From positions 1 through 60,802 of the forward strand of contig CAKTKT010000003.1 of assembly GCA_934572325.1 (NCBI GenBank): a stretch of DNA of 60,802 bases, written 5' to 3'. Every line of letters starts with the position of its first letter. Position 1 is the stretch's first letter. Shown one piece after another: positions 40,257 through 49,900 of this stretch. The translations under genes and the position numbers were made by a program. The notes under the pieces were generated by a model. It saw only the letters and a program-made list of their open reading frames with translations. It made no database searches and was not told where the DNA came from. The DNA is from an uncultured Oscillospiraceae bacterium (lineage in GTDB: Bacteria; Bacillota; Clostridia; Oscillospirales; Oscillospiraceae).

Positions 40257-41355
40257 GGACAGACCCGCGGTCATAGAGACGCTCCGCATACCGGAGGGGC
40301 GGCGGATAATCGTCGTGTCGGATATACACGGCAATCTTGAATATCTCAAGGGCGTGCTGAAAAGGGCTGGCTTCGGCGCGGAGGATGAGCTTATCATCGA
40401 CGGGGATTTCCTCGAAAAGGGCGCGGACAGCCTTGGCACGCTGAGGTATATAATGGAGCTTTCGCGCGGCGGCAACGTCCGCACCGTGTGCGGCAACTGC
40501 GACGACTGGTGCACGATATTCAAAAACAACGAGCATATGGACGAGCACCTCATGCACTACATACTGCACAAAAAGAGCGGCATACTCTGGGATATGCTCA
40601 ACGCCGCCGGGCTCGACCTCTTTGAGACGGGCAGCTTCACCGTCTGCAAGCGCGAGATCGCCCTCGCGTTTGAGCCGGAATGGCGCTTCCTCGCGTCCAT
40701 CCCGCATGCGATAGAGACGGAGAATTTCATCTTCGCCCACGCGGCGGCGGATCCCGCGAAGCCCCTGCGCGAGCATACGGTGGAGGAGCTTGTGCGCTGT
40801 GACCGGTTTATGACGCTCGGGCGCAGCTTTGATAAATGGGTCGTTGTCGGGCACTATCCCGTGCAGCTCTACGGCACGGACAAGGTCTGCGCCAACCCAA
40901 TCGTTGACCGCGCGCATAAGACGGTCAGCATTGATGGCGCGTGCGTCCTCAAGGACGACGGGCAGCTCAACGCCTTTATCATCCCGAATAAATACAGCGA
41001 GAATTTCAGCTTCGTCGCCTACGATCCGTTTCCGGAGCGCGTCGTGCTCGACGATCAGGATGAGGGCGGGCAGTCGTACTACATCCGCTGGGGCGACAGT
41101 AGGGTGCGCGTGCTGGAGCGCGGGGAGGAGTTTTCCCGCTGCCGCCATGTGCGCACGGGGTACGAGATGGACATACTGACGAAATACCTCTTCTCCGACA
41201 GCGAGTATACCGACTGCAACGACAGCACGGACTATGTGCTGCCGCTGAAGGCGGGCGACATTGTGCGCGTGGTTGAGGAGACGAGCCGTGGCTGTCTCGT
41301 CAAGCACGGCGGCTGGTCGGGCTGGTACAGGGGCGCTCTCGGCTATGTCCGCTGA
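40234..41355 (+). CDS. Calcineurin-type metallophosphoesterase
   Basis: The protein has about 370 residues. The phosphoesterase motifs are in order: VVSDIHGN, IDGDFLEKG, VCGNCDDW, and VVGHYPV for the metal ligands. A C-terminal extension of about 120 residues has a beta-rich SH3-like segment (LPLKAGDIVRVVEETSRGCLV). The start is uncertain: TTG 40234, GTG 40237 or ATG 40249 all fit weak upstream sites. It overlaps the phosphatase-acetyltransferase gene, so the two probably act together. Its substrate class (nucleotide, phosphoprotein) is unknown. Confidence 0.85.
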   Translation: MVTRHMFEDRPAVIETLRIPEGRRIIVVSDIHGNLEYLKGVLKRAGFGAEDELIIDGDFLEKGADSLGTLRYIMELSRGGNVRTVCGNCDDWCTIFKNNEHMDEHLMHYILHKKSGILWDMLNAAGLDLFETGSFTVCKREIALAFEPEWRFLASIPHAIETENFIFAHAAADPAKPLREHTVEELVRCDRFMTLGRSFDKWVVVGHYPVQLYGTDKVCANPIVDRAHKTVSIDGACVLKDDGQLNAFIIPNKYSENFSFVAYDPFPERVVLDDQDEGGQSYYIRWGDSRVRVLERGEEFSRCRHVRTGYEMDILTKYLFSDSEYTDCNDSTDYVLPLKAGDIVRVVEETSRGCLVKHGGWSGWYRGALGYVR

Positions 41356-41392
41356 CGCGCCGCTGGCGGGCGCTCTATTTTAGAATTAAGAA

Positions 41393-41432
41393 TAGTGGGA
41401 GAAATCGCAGAAATCTGCGCTTTCTCCCACTA
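41393..41432 (+). terminator. Terminator after the metallophosphoesterase gene
   Basis: TAGTGGGAGAAA and TTTCTCCCACTA flank an inner CGCAGA/TCTGCG stem. It lies between convergent genes. Confidence 0.7.
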
Positions 41433-41484
41433 AAAAGTTGAGTCAAATACCGAGAAAATCTGTTTTGCTACAGTACCTTCAAGC

Positions 41485-41697
41485 TCACATGCCGTCGTCG
41501 GTGACGGAGTCGGTGCGGAACAGCAGCGACACGCACCACAGCGCGGACAGCCCCACGAGGGTGTAGACGACGCGGCTGACGGTCGCCGTCTGACCGCCGA
41601 ACAGCCACGCGACGACGTCAAAGCGGAAAAGACCAACGCTGCCCCAGTTGATGCCGCCGATAATCGTCAGTATCAGAGCTATGCGATCCATTACCAT
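41485..41697 (-). CDS. DUF378 membrane protein
   Basis: The 70-residue protein matches the YuzA/DUF378 family. It starts MVMDRIALILTIIGGINWGSVG, has two membrane helices and the conserved NWGS. GAGGAG lies upstream of ATG 41697, with TTGTCG and TAAATT 17 bp apart further up. It is common in Firmicutes; its function is unknown. Confidence 0.85.
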   Translation of the reverse strand: MVMDRIALILTIIGGINWGSVGLFRFDVVAWLFGGQTATVSRVVYTLVGLSALWCVSLLFRTDSVTDDGM

Positions 41698-41861
41698 GTA
41701 AAAAGAACTCCTCTCTTGCGGCGCGGCAATGCGCCGCGCGCCGTATGGTTTCTTCCATAGTCTGCCCCGACGGGAAGAATTTATGCCAAAAAATCGCGTT
41801 CGACAAAACTAGTGCCCGTTCGCTCTTTACAATTGCCCGCCGCAGTGCTACATTATACTCA

Positions 41862-41960
41862 CAGCTTATCCAATTGATCTCCCACGGGAGATCAGGCTCA
41901 TATCTTTATCCCACAACCCTGTTTTGGCGGACTGGCGTTATGCTCGGTCCGCCTCTTTTT
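41862..41960 (+). ncRNA. Candidate small RNA with intrinsic terminator
   Basis: TTTACA (41826-41831) and TACATT (41849-41854) are 17 bp apart. A GATCTCCC/GGGAGATC stem (41877-41894) and a GGCGGAC/GTCCGCC stem (41926-41953) ending in TCTTTTT follow. The preceding plus-strand gene already has its own terminator, so this one suggests a separate transcript of about 95 nt. I recognise no known RNA family. Confidence 0.4.
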
Positions 41961-42708
41961 ATGTGACCGGCTTGTTCTGTCGCGGAGCAGATACAAACGG
42001 CGCGTATATCACCGCCCACACGGCGGAGATGAGCGGGAAGTAGCCGAGGATATAGCCCGGACGTCCGAGAAACGAGAACCACTCCAGCGGCGAGCCGGGG
42101 GAGGGGTAGTTGAGGAACATATAATTCGTGGCGGTGAGGCGGTCAAATATGAATACGGGCGCGGCGAGGGCGAGCATCGCGCCCAGACACGCCGGAGCGC
42201 GGCGTATGTCGGGAACGATCTCTCCGGCGAGCGTCTGCATTATGACATAGCCGACGGTGAGAAAATGCCCCGCAAAGCCCGCGAGGGTCAGAAACGACGC
42301 GAGCGGGTAGACGCGCCAGTCTGGAAAGAGCAGCGCAAAGAGCGCGCCGGGCATACAAAAGGCGTAGAGAAACTGCCCCGTCAGCTCGCCGCCGCGCAGA
42401 GCGTGCCACGCGCAGATGTACACCGCCAGCGCGCACAGGTGCAGCGGCAGCCGGTCAACGCCGTACAGCCCCGTGCACGCGAGCAGCGCCGCGCGCGAAA
42501 GCTCCACCGTGAGCGCACCGAGCGCCGCCGCGAGCCGCAGCCGACGCCTCCCTGCCGCAGGGGCGGCGAGGTACGCCCGACACATTATGAGCGCGAGAAG
42601 CGCCCCCGCCGCGAGCCACGCGATATGCCCCCATGAGAACAGCCCGAAGCCGCCGGAGCTCATATCATCGCCCGTGAGGGCAAAATATTTCACCGCAAAG
42701 TCCATCAT
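41959..42708 (-). CDS. TIGR02206/YwaF-family membrane protein
   Basis: The 249-residue protein has about six or seven membrane helices. The family motif LPLHLCALAVYICAWHA lies near residue 90, and FLYAFCMPGALFALLFPDW follows. The start (ATG 42708 or 42705) has no strong ribosome binding site; an internal ATG at 42663 is possible. The long upstream frame crosses the lysine riboswitch antisense and is not coding. Its function is unknown. Confidence 0.8.
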   Translation of the reverse strand: MMDFAVKYFALTGDDMSSGGFGLFSWGHIAWLAAGALLALIMCRAYLAAPAAGRRRLRLAAALGALTVELSRAALLACTGLYGVDRLPLHLCALAVYICAWHALRGGELTGQFLYAFCMPGALFALLFPDWRVYPLASFLTLAGFAGHFLTVGYVIMQTLAGEIVPDIRRAPACLGAMLALAAPVFIFDRLTATNYMFLNYPSPGSPLEWFSFLGRPGYILGYFPLISAVWAVIYAPFVSAPRQNKPVT

Positions 42709-42754
42709 TTTGCATAGTATATGCACCGAGAAGCGAAATATGCCGCAAAAGCTG

Positions 42755-42782
42755 TTGACATTTTGAATATTGGCTGTATAAT
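42755..42782 (+). promoter_or_regulatory. Promoter of the lysine-riboswitch transcript
   Basis: TTGACA (42755-42760) and TATAAT (42777-42782) are 16 bp apart, about 20 bp upstream of the aptamer. Confidence 0.9.
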
Positions 42783-42802
42783 GTCGGCAGTGAACATAGT
42801 TA

Positions 42803-42962
42803 GATAGAGGTGCGGCTGTCAAGAGTAGCCCCATGCAAGGCGCGGGAACGCCGGGGGCGAAAGGGTCTGCCGCCGAAGGGCAGCGCGGTTTCCGGCGCGC
42901 TGCGCCTGGGACGCGGGACAATATCCCGCGGACTGTCATCCCGCACGGGGTGGAGAGCTGTC
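42803..42962 (+). promoter_or_regulatory. Lysine riboswitch (L box)
   Basis: Conserved blocks appear in order: GATAGAGGTGCGG, CAAGAGTA, CCGCCGAAGGGC, GGACTGTCA and GGTGGAGAGCTGTC. They match the lysC leader of Bacillus subtilis in sequence and spacing. GATAG and CTGTC close the P1 stem. A terminator follows, so lysine should switch the downstream transporter off. It accounts for the 42709-43037 gap. Confidence 0.95.
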
Positions 42963-42983
42963 GGACGGTCAAGGGATTTGTAT

Positions 42984-43019
42984 GTCATGAACAGTGTCTG
43001 CTCTGTTCATGACTTTTTT
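42984..43019 (+). terminator. Riboswitch-controlled intrinsic terminator
   Basis: GTCATGAACAG and CTGTTCATGAC form a perfect 11-bp stem with an 8-nt loop followed by T6. It is the expression platform of the lysine riboswitch. Confidence 0.95.
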
Positions 43020-43037
43020 ATTTCGGAGGTACATTTG

Positions 43038-44567
43038 ATGTACGGAACTTTCTGGGCGCTCGTGCCGCCGCTCGTGGCAATAGTGCTGGCACTCATCATC
43101 AAGGAGGCGTACTCCGCGCTCTTCATCGGCGTTATCATCGGCGCGATGTTCTGCGCCGACTTCGCCCCCGTCGGAACGCTGGACGTCGCGCTCAATGACG
43201 GGCTTATCGCCGCCATTGCGGACAACGCGGGCATTTTCCTCTTCCTTGTGCTGCTGGGCATAATCGTCGCCCTCGTCAACGCCTCCGGCGGCTCCGCCGC
43301 GTTCGGGCGCTGGGCGGAGAAGAACATCAAGACCCGCGTGGGCGCGTCTCTCGCCACCTTCGTGCTGGGCGTGCTCATCTTCATTGACGACTATTTCAAC
43401 TGCCTGACCGTCGGCTCTGTCATGCGTCCGGTCACGGACGGGCACAAAATCTCGCGGGCAAAGCTCGCCTACCTCATCGACGCGACCGCCGCGCCCGTGT
43501 GCATGATCGCGCCCATATCCTCGTGGGCGGCGGCGGTGTCGGGCGTCGCGTCCGACCTCGATATAGGCGTTTCCGGCATCCAGCTTTTCGTCATGGCGAT
43601 ACCGTATAACTTCTACTCGCTTTTGACCTTTGTTTTCATCATCGCCATAACCCTTATGAAATTTGATTTCGGTCCTATGCGCCTGCACGAGATGAACGCC
43701 CGGCTCAACGGCGACCTCGGCGCGCTGGAGAGCGAGGAGGGCGCTTCCGCCGTCAACCCCAAGGGGCGCGTTATCGACCTCGTCCTCCCCGTGTGCATTC
43801 TCATCATTGCGTGCACCGTGGGCATGCTCTACGTCGGCGGCTTCTACGGCGTTGACGCATGGGGCGGCACGGACTGCGCCGGCGACTTCGTCGCCGCGTT
43901 CGGCAACACCGACGCCTTTGTGGGGCTTCCGTGGGGCGGCGTGATCTCCCTTGTGCTTATCGTCATTTATATGCTTGCCCGCCGCCTTATGAGCTTCAAG
44001 GAGGCGATGGAGTGCGTGCCCAAGGGCTTTATCGCGATGGTGCCGCCCATCATCATCCTCACGATGGCGGTCTCCCTCAAGACTATGACCTCCAGCCTCG
44101 GCGCGGCGGAGTACGTGCACGATCTTATGCTCGGCGCATCGCAGAGCCTTTACAATATGCTGCCCGCCGTTATCTTCGTCGTCGCCTGTATTCTGGCGTT
44201 CGCCTCCGGCACGTCGTGGGGCACGTTCGGCATACTCATCCCCATCGTCACCGCCATCTTCCCCAGCGACAGCCCTCTGCTCATCATCGGCATATCCGCC
44301 TGCTGCGCGGGCGCTGTCTGCGGCGATCACTGCTCCCCCATCTCCGACACGACCATCATGGCGTCCGCCGGTGCGCAGACCAACCATCTCGACCATGTCA
44401 CCACACAGCTCCCCTACGCCGTCACTGTCGCGGCTTTGAGCTTCGTGACGTACATTTTCGCGGGCTTCGTGCAGAACGCGGCGGTCAGCCTCGTGTTCGG
44501 CGCGGCGCTGACCGTGGGCACGCTTCTTGCGATACGCTCCGCGGAGAACAAAAAGCTCAGCGCCTGA
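43038..44567 (+). CDS. lysW: NhaC-family lysine transporter
   Basis: The 509-residue membrane protein of the NhaC antiporter superfamily has about 12 helices (YGTFWALVPPLVAIVLALII at the start, FIDDYFNCLTVGSVMRPVTD in the middle, CCAGAVCGDHCSPISDTTIM near the end). A lysine riboswitch directly upstream identifies it as the proposed lysine transporter LysW rather than a Na+/H+ antiporter (inference from regulation). ATG 43038 has GGAGG 8 nt upstream; the longer frame would run through the riboswitch. Confidence 0.9.
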   Translation: MYGTFWALVPPLVAIVLALIIKEAYSALFIGVIIGAMFCADFAPVGTLDVALNDGLIAAIADNAGIFLFLVLLGIIVALVNASGGSAAFGRWAEKNIKTRVGASLATFVLGVLIFIDDYFNCLTVGSVMRPVTDGHKISRAKLAYLIDATAAPVCMIAPISSWAAAVSGVASDLDIGVSGIQLFVMAIPYNFYSLLTFVFIIAITLMKFDFGPMRLHEMNARLNGDLGALESEEGASAVNPKGRVIDLVLPVCILIIACTVGMLYVGGFYGVDAWGGTDCAGDFVAAFGNTDAFVGLPWGGVISLVLIVIYMLARRLMSFKEAMECVPKGFIAMVPPIIILTMAVSLKTMTSSLGAAEYVHDLMLGASQSLYNMLPAVIFVVACILAFASGTSWGTFGILIPIVTAIFPSDSPLLIIGISACCAGAVCGDHCSPISDTTIMASAGAQTNHLDHVTTQLPYAVTVAALSFVTYIFAGFVQNAAVSLVFGAALTVGTLLAIRSAENKKLSA

Positions 44568-44582
44568 CGTGTATAGTAACCC

Positions 44583-44620
44583 AAAAAAAGCTGTGGGAGC
44601 GGTTTTCCCACAGCTTTTTT
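44583..44620 (+). terminator. Terminator after the lysine transporter gene
   Basis: AAAAAAGCTGTGGGA pairs with TCCCACAGCTTTTTT around GCGGTT, with a T-run. Confidence 0.9.
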
Positions 44621-44683
44621 GTTGCTTTTTGCGGCATGATGGCGTAAAATAAAGCGGCTTTATGAAATACGGGGAGAGAGCCT

Positions 44684-45997
44684 ATGGACGCGGTGCGTAA
44701 ATTCATAAATGAGGCGCGGCTGTACGCTGCGGCGCTGGGCAAATGGCTTGCCGTGGCGGCGCTGACGGGGGCGCTGTGCGGACTTGTCGGGGCTGTATTC
44801 GCGCTGAGCGTGGGCTATGTGACGCGCCTGAGGGAGGCGAACGGTCTGCTTATCTATCTGCTGCCGCTGGCAGGCGCGGCTGTCGCGTCGGTGTACCGCG
44901 TGCTGCGCACCGAGGGGCTGGGCACGGACGATATTATAGACGCGGTGCATCTGGGAAAGCCGCTGAACGCAAGGCTCGTGCCGTCGATATTCATCGGCAC
45001 GGTGCTGACGCACCTGTGCGGCGGCTCCGCCGGACGCGAGGGCGCGGCGCTGCAAATGGGCGGAACGATAGGCTACTGGTCGGCGCGGACGCTGCGCCTT
45101 GACGACCGCGACACGCGCACGGGAACGCTGTGCGGCATGGCGGCGTTTTTCTCCGCGCTCTTCGGCACGCCGCTCGCCGCAACGATGTTTGCCATCATGG
45201 CGATAAGCGTGGGCGAGCTGTACCACGCGGCGTTCATCCCTTGCTTCACCGCCTCGCTTTTCGCCTATGGGCTGTCGATGTGGCTGGGCGTTGCGCCGGT
45301 ACGCTTTACGGCGGTCATCCCCGCGCTCTCCTCGTCCTATCTCGTGCGCGCGGCGATACTCGCGGCGCTGTGCGCGTGGGTGTCGGCGCTGTTCTGCACG
45401 CTGCTGCACACCTCGGCGCGGCACATGAAAAGGCATATCCCAAGCCCGTGGCTCCGCGCCGCCGTGGGCGGGGCTGCCGTCGTGGCGCTGACGCTCATCT
45501 GCGGCACGACGGACTATAACGGCGCGGGCATGGACGTTATCACCGCCGCCGTTGAGCAGGGGCGCGTGAAGCCGGAGGCGTTCGCGCTGAAAATGCTGTT
45601 CACCGCGGTGACGCTCGCGGCGGGGTTCAAGGGCGGCGAGGTCGTGCCGTGCTTTTTCGTGGGGGCGACGTTCGGCTGCGCCGCCGCGCCGCTGTTGGGT
45701 CTGCCTGCGTCGTTCGGCGCGGCGCTGGGGCTGGTGTGCGTTTTCTGCGGCGCGACGAACTGCCCCGTCGCGTCAACGTTTCTGTCCATTGAGCTTTTCG
45801 GCGGGGGCGGGGTGCTGTACTTCGCGCTCGCCTGCGGCGTGAGCTATATGCTCTCCGGCTACGGCGGGCTGTACTCCAGCCAGACCATACTCTATTCAAA
45901 GCTCAAGGCGCAGTACATCAACGTCCACACCAACGCCCACCACGTCGGCGATCCGAGCGAGAAGCTGCCGGATGTGAAGGGCAGCTTGAAAAAATAG
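44684..45997 (+). CDS. ClC-family chloride channel/transporter
   Basis: The 437-residue ClC protein has about 10-12 helices. It carries the selectivity motifs GSAGREGAALQMGG (GREGP-like) near 110-123 and FKGGEVVPCFFVGATFG (GxFxP-like) near 313-329. The external and internal gating glutamates are hard to place by eye. No cytoplasmic CBS domains follow. Fluoride export is possible for this family, but chloride cannot be excluded. It stands alone. Confidence 0.88.
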   Translation: MDAVRKFINEARLYAAALGKWLAVAALTGALCGLVGAVFALSVGYVTRLREANGLLIYLLPLAGAAVASVYRVLRTEGLGTDDIIDAVHLGKPLNARLVPSIFIGTVLTHLCGGSAGREGAALQMGGTIGYWSARTLRLDDRDTRTGTLCGMAAFFSALFGTPLAATMFAIMAISVGELYHAAFIPCFTASLFAYGLSMWLGVAPVRFTAVIPALSSSYLVRAAILAALCAWVSALFCTLLHTSARHMKRHIPSPWLRAAVGGAAVVALTLICGTTDYNGAGMDVITAAVEQGRVKPEAFALKMLFTAVTLAAGFKGGEVVPCFFVGATFGCAAAPLLGLPASFGAALGLVCVFCGATNCPVASTFLSIELFGGGGVLYFALACGVSYMLSGYGGLYSSQTILYSKLKAQYINVHTNAHHVGDPSEKLPDVKGSLKK

Positions 45998-46007
45998 AAA
46001 AAAATAT

Positions 46008-46049
46008 CGCGGGAGCGATCGGTCACTCAACGGTCGCTCCCGCGTTTTT
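46008..46049. terminator. Bidirectional terminator between clc and nlpC
   Basis: CGCGGGAGCGA pairs with TCGCTCCCGCG and is followed by T5. The A-rich stretch upstream serves the minus-strand gene. It overlaps the 3' end of the nlpC-type gene. Confidence 0.8.
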
Positions 46050-46850
46050 GATCAGCAAGTCCTTGCAGCCGACGATGCGCCGCGCGGTATAATCGCGCTT
46101 GCTGTATTCGTCCTCAAGCGAGGTGAGCACCACGCCGTAGGCGGAGCCCATGGCGTGGATATAGTACCCCTTGCCTATGTATATGCCGATATGCCCGACA
46201 TATTTTCCGGAGCTGTAGAACGCCAGCAGATCGCCGGGCATGACGTCCTCATGCGCAATCTCCACGCCCTGCTTCGCCTGATCGTTCGCCACGCGCTCCA
46301 GCCGGTAGCCGAACTGCTCATAGATATAGTATACGAAGCCGGAGCAGTCGAACCCCGTATCCGGCGACTTGCCGCCGTATTTATACTTCCAGCCGATATA
46401 GCCGGAGGCGTACTCCGCGATCTTCTGACCCAGCAGCTCCTCCTCCGTCGGCTGCGGCTCGGCGGGGGCGGCTTGCGCGACGGGCGGGGTGAGGAACGCG
46501 GGGGCATACTCCGTCCTGCCGAGCGTGAGGTGCAGCGCACCGCCGTCGGCGGTCAGCCTTGCCGTGCGCGCCGCGCCGTCAGCACAGCCCGGGAAAAAGC
46601 GCAGAGACACCGCGCCGCCCTCCTCCGTCCACGCGAAGGGCGCGGCGGCATAAGTGCCCGTGCCGTCCGCGCTGAATGTGAGCGCGGGGCGGTCGCCCCC
46701 TGCCGACCACTCCGCCAGCGTCAGCAGCCGCGCCGCAGGCGAGAGCGCCGGCTTTTCCAAGGTGTTCTTTTGTATAATATGCCCGCTGCAGCTTGAGAGC
46801 GTATACGCAAGCAGCACCGCCGCGAGCAGGATCGACAGCCATCTTCTCAT
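46023..46850 (-). CDS. NlpC/P60 lipoprotein endopeptidase
   Basis: The 275-residue lipoprotein starts MRRWLSILLAAVLLAYTLSSCS (lipobox LSSC). After a mature region of about 120 residues is an NlpC/P60 domain. Its catalytic cysteine is in TGFDCSGFVYYIYEQFG and its histidine in GHIGIYIGKGYYIHA. It should cut between D-Glu and DAP in cell-wall peptides. The ATG at 46859 is an alternative start. No ribosome binding site is obvious for either. Confidence 0.85.
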   Translation of the reverse strand: MRRWLSILLAAVLLAYTLSSCSGHIIQKNTLEKPALSPAARLLTLAEWSAGGDRPALTFSADGTGTYAAAPFAWTEEGGAVSLRFFPGCADGAARTARLTADGGALHLTLGRTEYAPAFLTPPVAQAAPAEPQPTEEELLGQKIAEYASGYIGWKYKYGGKSPDTGFDCSGFVYYIYEQFGYRLERVANDQAKQGVEIAHEDVMPGDLLAFYSSGKYVGHIGIYIGKGYYIHAMGSAYGVVLTSLEDEYSKRDYTARRIVGCKDLLIKNAGATVE

Positions 46851-46901
46851 GTCACGCATTATATCATAAAAACCGCAAAAGTACACAAAAAATTGCATGG
46901 C

Positions 46902-46930
46902 TTGACGCGGTCGGGGCAGACGGATATAAT
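46902..46930 (+). promoter_or_regulatory. Promoter of addBA
   Basis: TTGACG (46902-46907) and TATAAT (46925-46930) are 17 bp apart, about 35 bp before addB. Confidence 0.8.
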
Positions 46931-46968
46931 CAATATATTATAAGATAAGAGGAAACGGGGGAGCGGAT

Positions 46969-49900
46969 ATGCTCACTCTCATAACCGGCAGGGCGGGCAC
47001 GGGCAAGACCGCCGCCGTGATAGACGAGATAAACGCCGCCGTCGTGCGGCGCAAGGGACAGCGGCTGCTGATAGTTCCGGAGCAGTACAGCCACGAGGCG
47101 GAGCGCGAGCTGGGGCGCGTATGCGGCGACAGCGTTTCGCGCTATGCGGAGGTGTTCAGCTTCACCGCGCTTGCCAGAAGGCTCAAAAGCGAGCTGGGCG
47201 GCGGGGCGGCAAAGCATCTTGACAAGGGCGGGCGGCTTTTGTGCATGGCGCTCGCTGCGGCGGGCGTGGGCAGCCGTCTGCGCGTCTATTCCGCCGCGGC
47301 GCGCCGCGCGGAGCTTCAGGCGCTGCTGCTTGCCGCCGTGGACGAGCTGAAGGCGGCGTGCATCACACCCGAGGCGCTTGCCGCCGCCGCGGCGGAGCTG
47401 GACGACAGCCTCGGCGATAAGCTCACGGATCTTGCGCTCATAAGCGAGGCGTATGACGCCGTCGTTGCCAACGGGCGCGCCGATCCCGCCGACGCGCTGA
47501 CCGTGCTCGCGCAGCAGATACCGCACAGCCGCATAGGCGCGGCGCACCATATCTATATCGACGGGTTTATCGACTTCACCGCGCAGGAGGCGGCGGTCAT
47601 CCGCGCGCTCTTGAGCTGCGGCGCGGATGTGAGCGTGTGTCTCACGGTCGATTCGCTCACGGACGGCAGCGAGGTCTTTGCCCTCAGCCGCAGGGCGGGG
47701 CGCGCCCTCATCGCCATGGCGGAGGAGCTGGGCGCGGAGCACCGCGAGAGAAGGCTTGACGGCGCGGTCGGCAAGCACGCTTCCCTGCGCTTTTTTGCCG
47801 ACAATATGTTCTCCTACTCCTCCGCGCGCTTTGAGGGCGAGTGCGCCGTCGAGCTTGTGACGGCGGAGAGCATGAGCGCCGAGTGCGAGCTTGCCGCGGC
47901 AAAGGCGCTTGAGCTCGTGCGCGAGCGCGGCGCGCGCTGGCGCGACGTCGCCGTGGCGGTGCGCGGCTTTGACGATTACCGCGGTATGCTTGAAAGCATA
48001 TTCCGGCACTACGGCGTGCCGCTGTTCACCGCGAAAAAGAGCGAGCTGTTGTATAAGCCGCTGCCGCTGCTGGTGTCGCTGGTGTATGAGATAGCGGGCG
48101 GCGGCTGGGACATCGACGATGTGATAAGCTATATGCACACGGGGCTGACCGGGCTGACGGCGGACGAGTGCGACGAGCTGGAGGCGTACATCTTCAAGTG
48201 GCAGCTTCGCGGCGGCGCGTGGGCGCGGACGGACGACTGGCGTCAGCACCCCGACGGCTACGGCGCGGAGTATACCGACGAGGCGCTCGCGCGGCTGGAG
48301 CGGATAAACGCTCTGCGCCGCCGCCTTGCCGCGCCCCTGCTAGGCTTTGAGCGGGAGAGCGCCGCAGCGGAGACCGCGCAGGAACAGGCGGCGGCGCTTG
48401 CGACGCTCTTTGCGCGCCTGAAGCTGCCGGAGCTTTTAAAAACGCGCGCGGCGGCGCTGGCGGAGGAGGGGCGCGGCGCGCTCGCGCAGGAGTATGTGCA
48501 GCTTTGGGGCATCATCACCGCCGCGCTCGAGCAGAGCGCCGCCATCCTCGGCGAAAGTGAGATGACGCGCGAGGAGTTCGGGCGGCTTTTCAATCTCACG
48601 CTTTCAAAATACGACGTCGGCACGATACCCGTCTCGCTCGATGCGGTGTCCGCGGGCGACTTTGACCGTATGCGCCGCCGCAGCATAAAGCATCTTCTCG
48701 TCCTCGGCGCGAGCGACGAGCGTCTGCCGCGCGCGGACGAGGAGGCGGGCGTATTCTCCGATGCGGAGCGCGCGCGCCTTTCCGAGCGGGGGATAGATCT
48801 CGGCGGGGGCGGAGAGAGCGAGCTGTGGCGCGAGTTTTCGCTTATATATAACTGCCTTACGCTCCCGTCGGAGAGTCTTACGATGCTCTGCCCCATGACG
48901 AACGGCGACGGAGAGAGCATTCGTCCGGCGTTCGTGTATAACCGCGCGGCGGCGCTCTTCGGCGCCGTGCCGCATCAGGGGCGGCTGGAGGACGCGCGTA
49001 TGTCCGCCCCCGCTCCGGCTCTGGGGCTTGCCGCGCACGCGGTGCACGGCGGCACGGGCGCGGAGCGCGCGGCGGCGGAGTACTTCCGCGAGACCCAGCC
49101 GGAGCGTAGCGCGGCGATAGCACGCGCGGCGGACATGACGCGCGGCAGCCTCAGCCCCGCCGCAGTGCGCAGTCTCTACGGCGAGCGTCTGCGGCTGAGC
49201 GCGTCGAGGATAGATAAATTCGCCTCGTGCAGATACGCCTACTTCTGTCAGTACGGTCTGCGCGCAAAGCCGTATGAGCCGGCGGGCTTCACCCCGCCGG
49301 AGATAGGCACGTTCATGCACTTCGTGCTGGAGGAGACCGCGCGGGAGGTAAAGTCGCGCGGCGGCTGGCACAAGGTGGACGACGGGGAGCTGACGAGGAT
49401 ATGCACCCGTCACGTCGATACGTACATCCACACGCAGCTCAACGACTTTGAGGAGAAGAGCGCGCGCTTTGTCTACCTCTTCCGCCGCCTGACGCGCGAT
49501 GTGCGGCAGATCGTGGCGGACATGGCGGAGGAGCTGCGCCGCTCGGATTTCGAGCCGCTGGATTTCGAGCTGGACTTTTCCCGCGCGGAGAAGCTGCCGC
49601 CGGTGGAGCTGGGCGACGGCGAGGGGAGCGTGACGCTCACGGGCGTTGCCGACAGGGTGGACGGCTGGATGCACAACGGGAAGCTGTATCTGCGCGTTGT
49701 GGACTATAAAACCGGCAAGAAGAAATTCTCCATGGCGGACATATGGTACGGCATGGGCTTGCAGATGCTTTTGTACCTTTTTGCCCTCGGCGAGAACGGG
49801 GAAAAGCTCTACGGCGCGGAGACCGTGCCCGCAGGCGTGATGTATGTTCCCGCGCGAAACGCAATGCTCTCGCTCCGGCGCGACGCGGAGGACACCGAGC

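Noticed and set aside
42810..43037. N-terminal extension of the lysine transporter reading frame
   Set aside because: The extension lies in the lysine riboswitch and terminator; the ATG at 43038 has a ribosome binding site.
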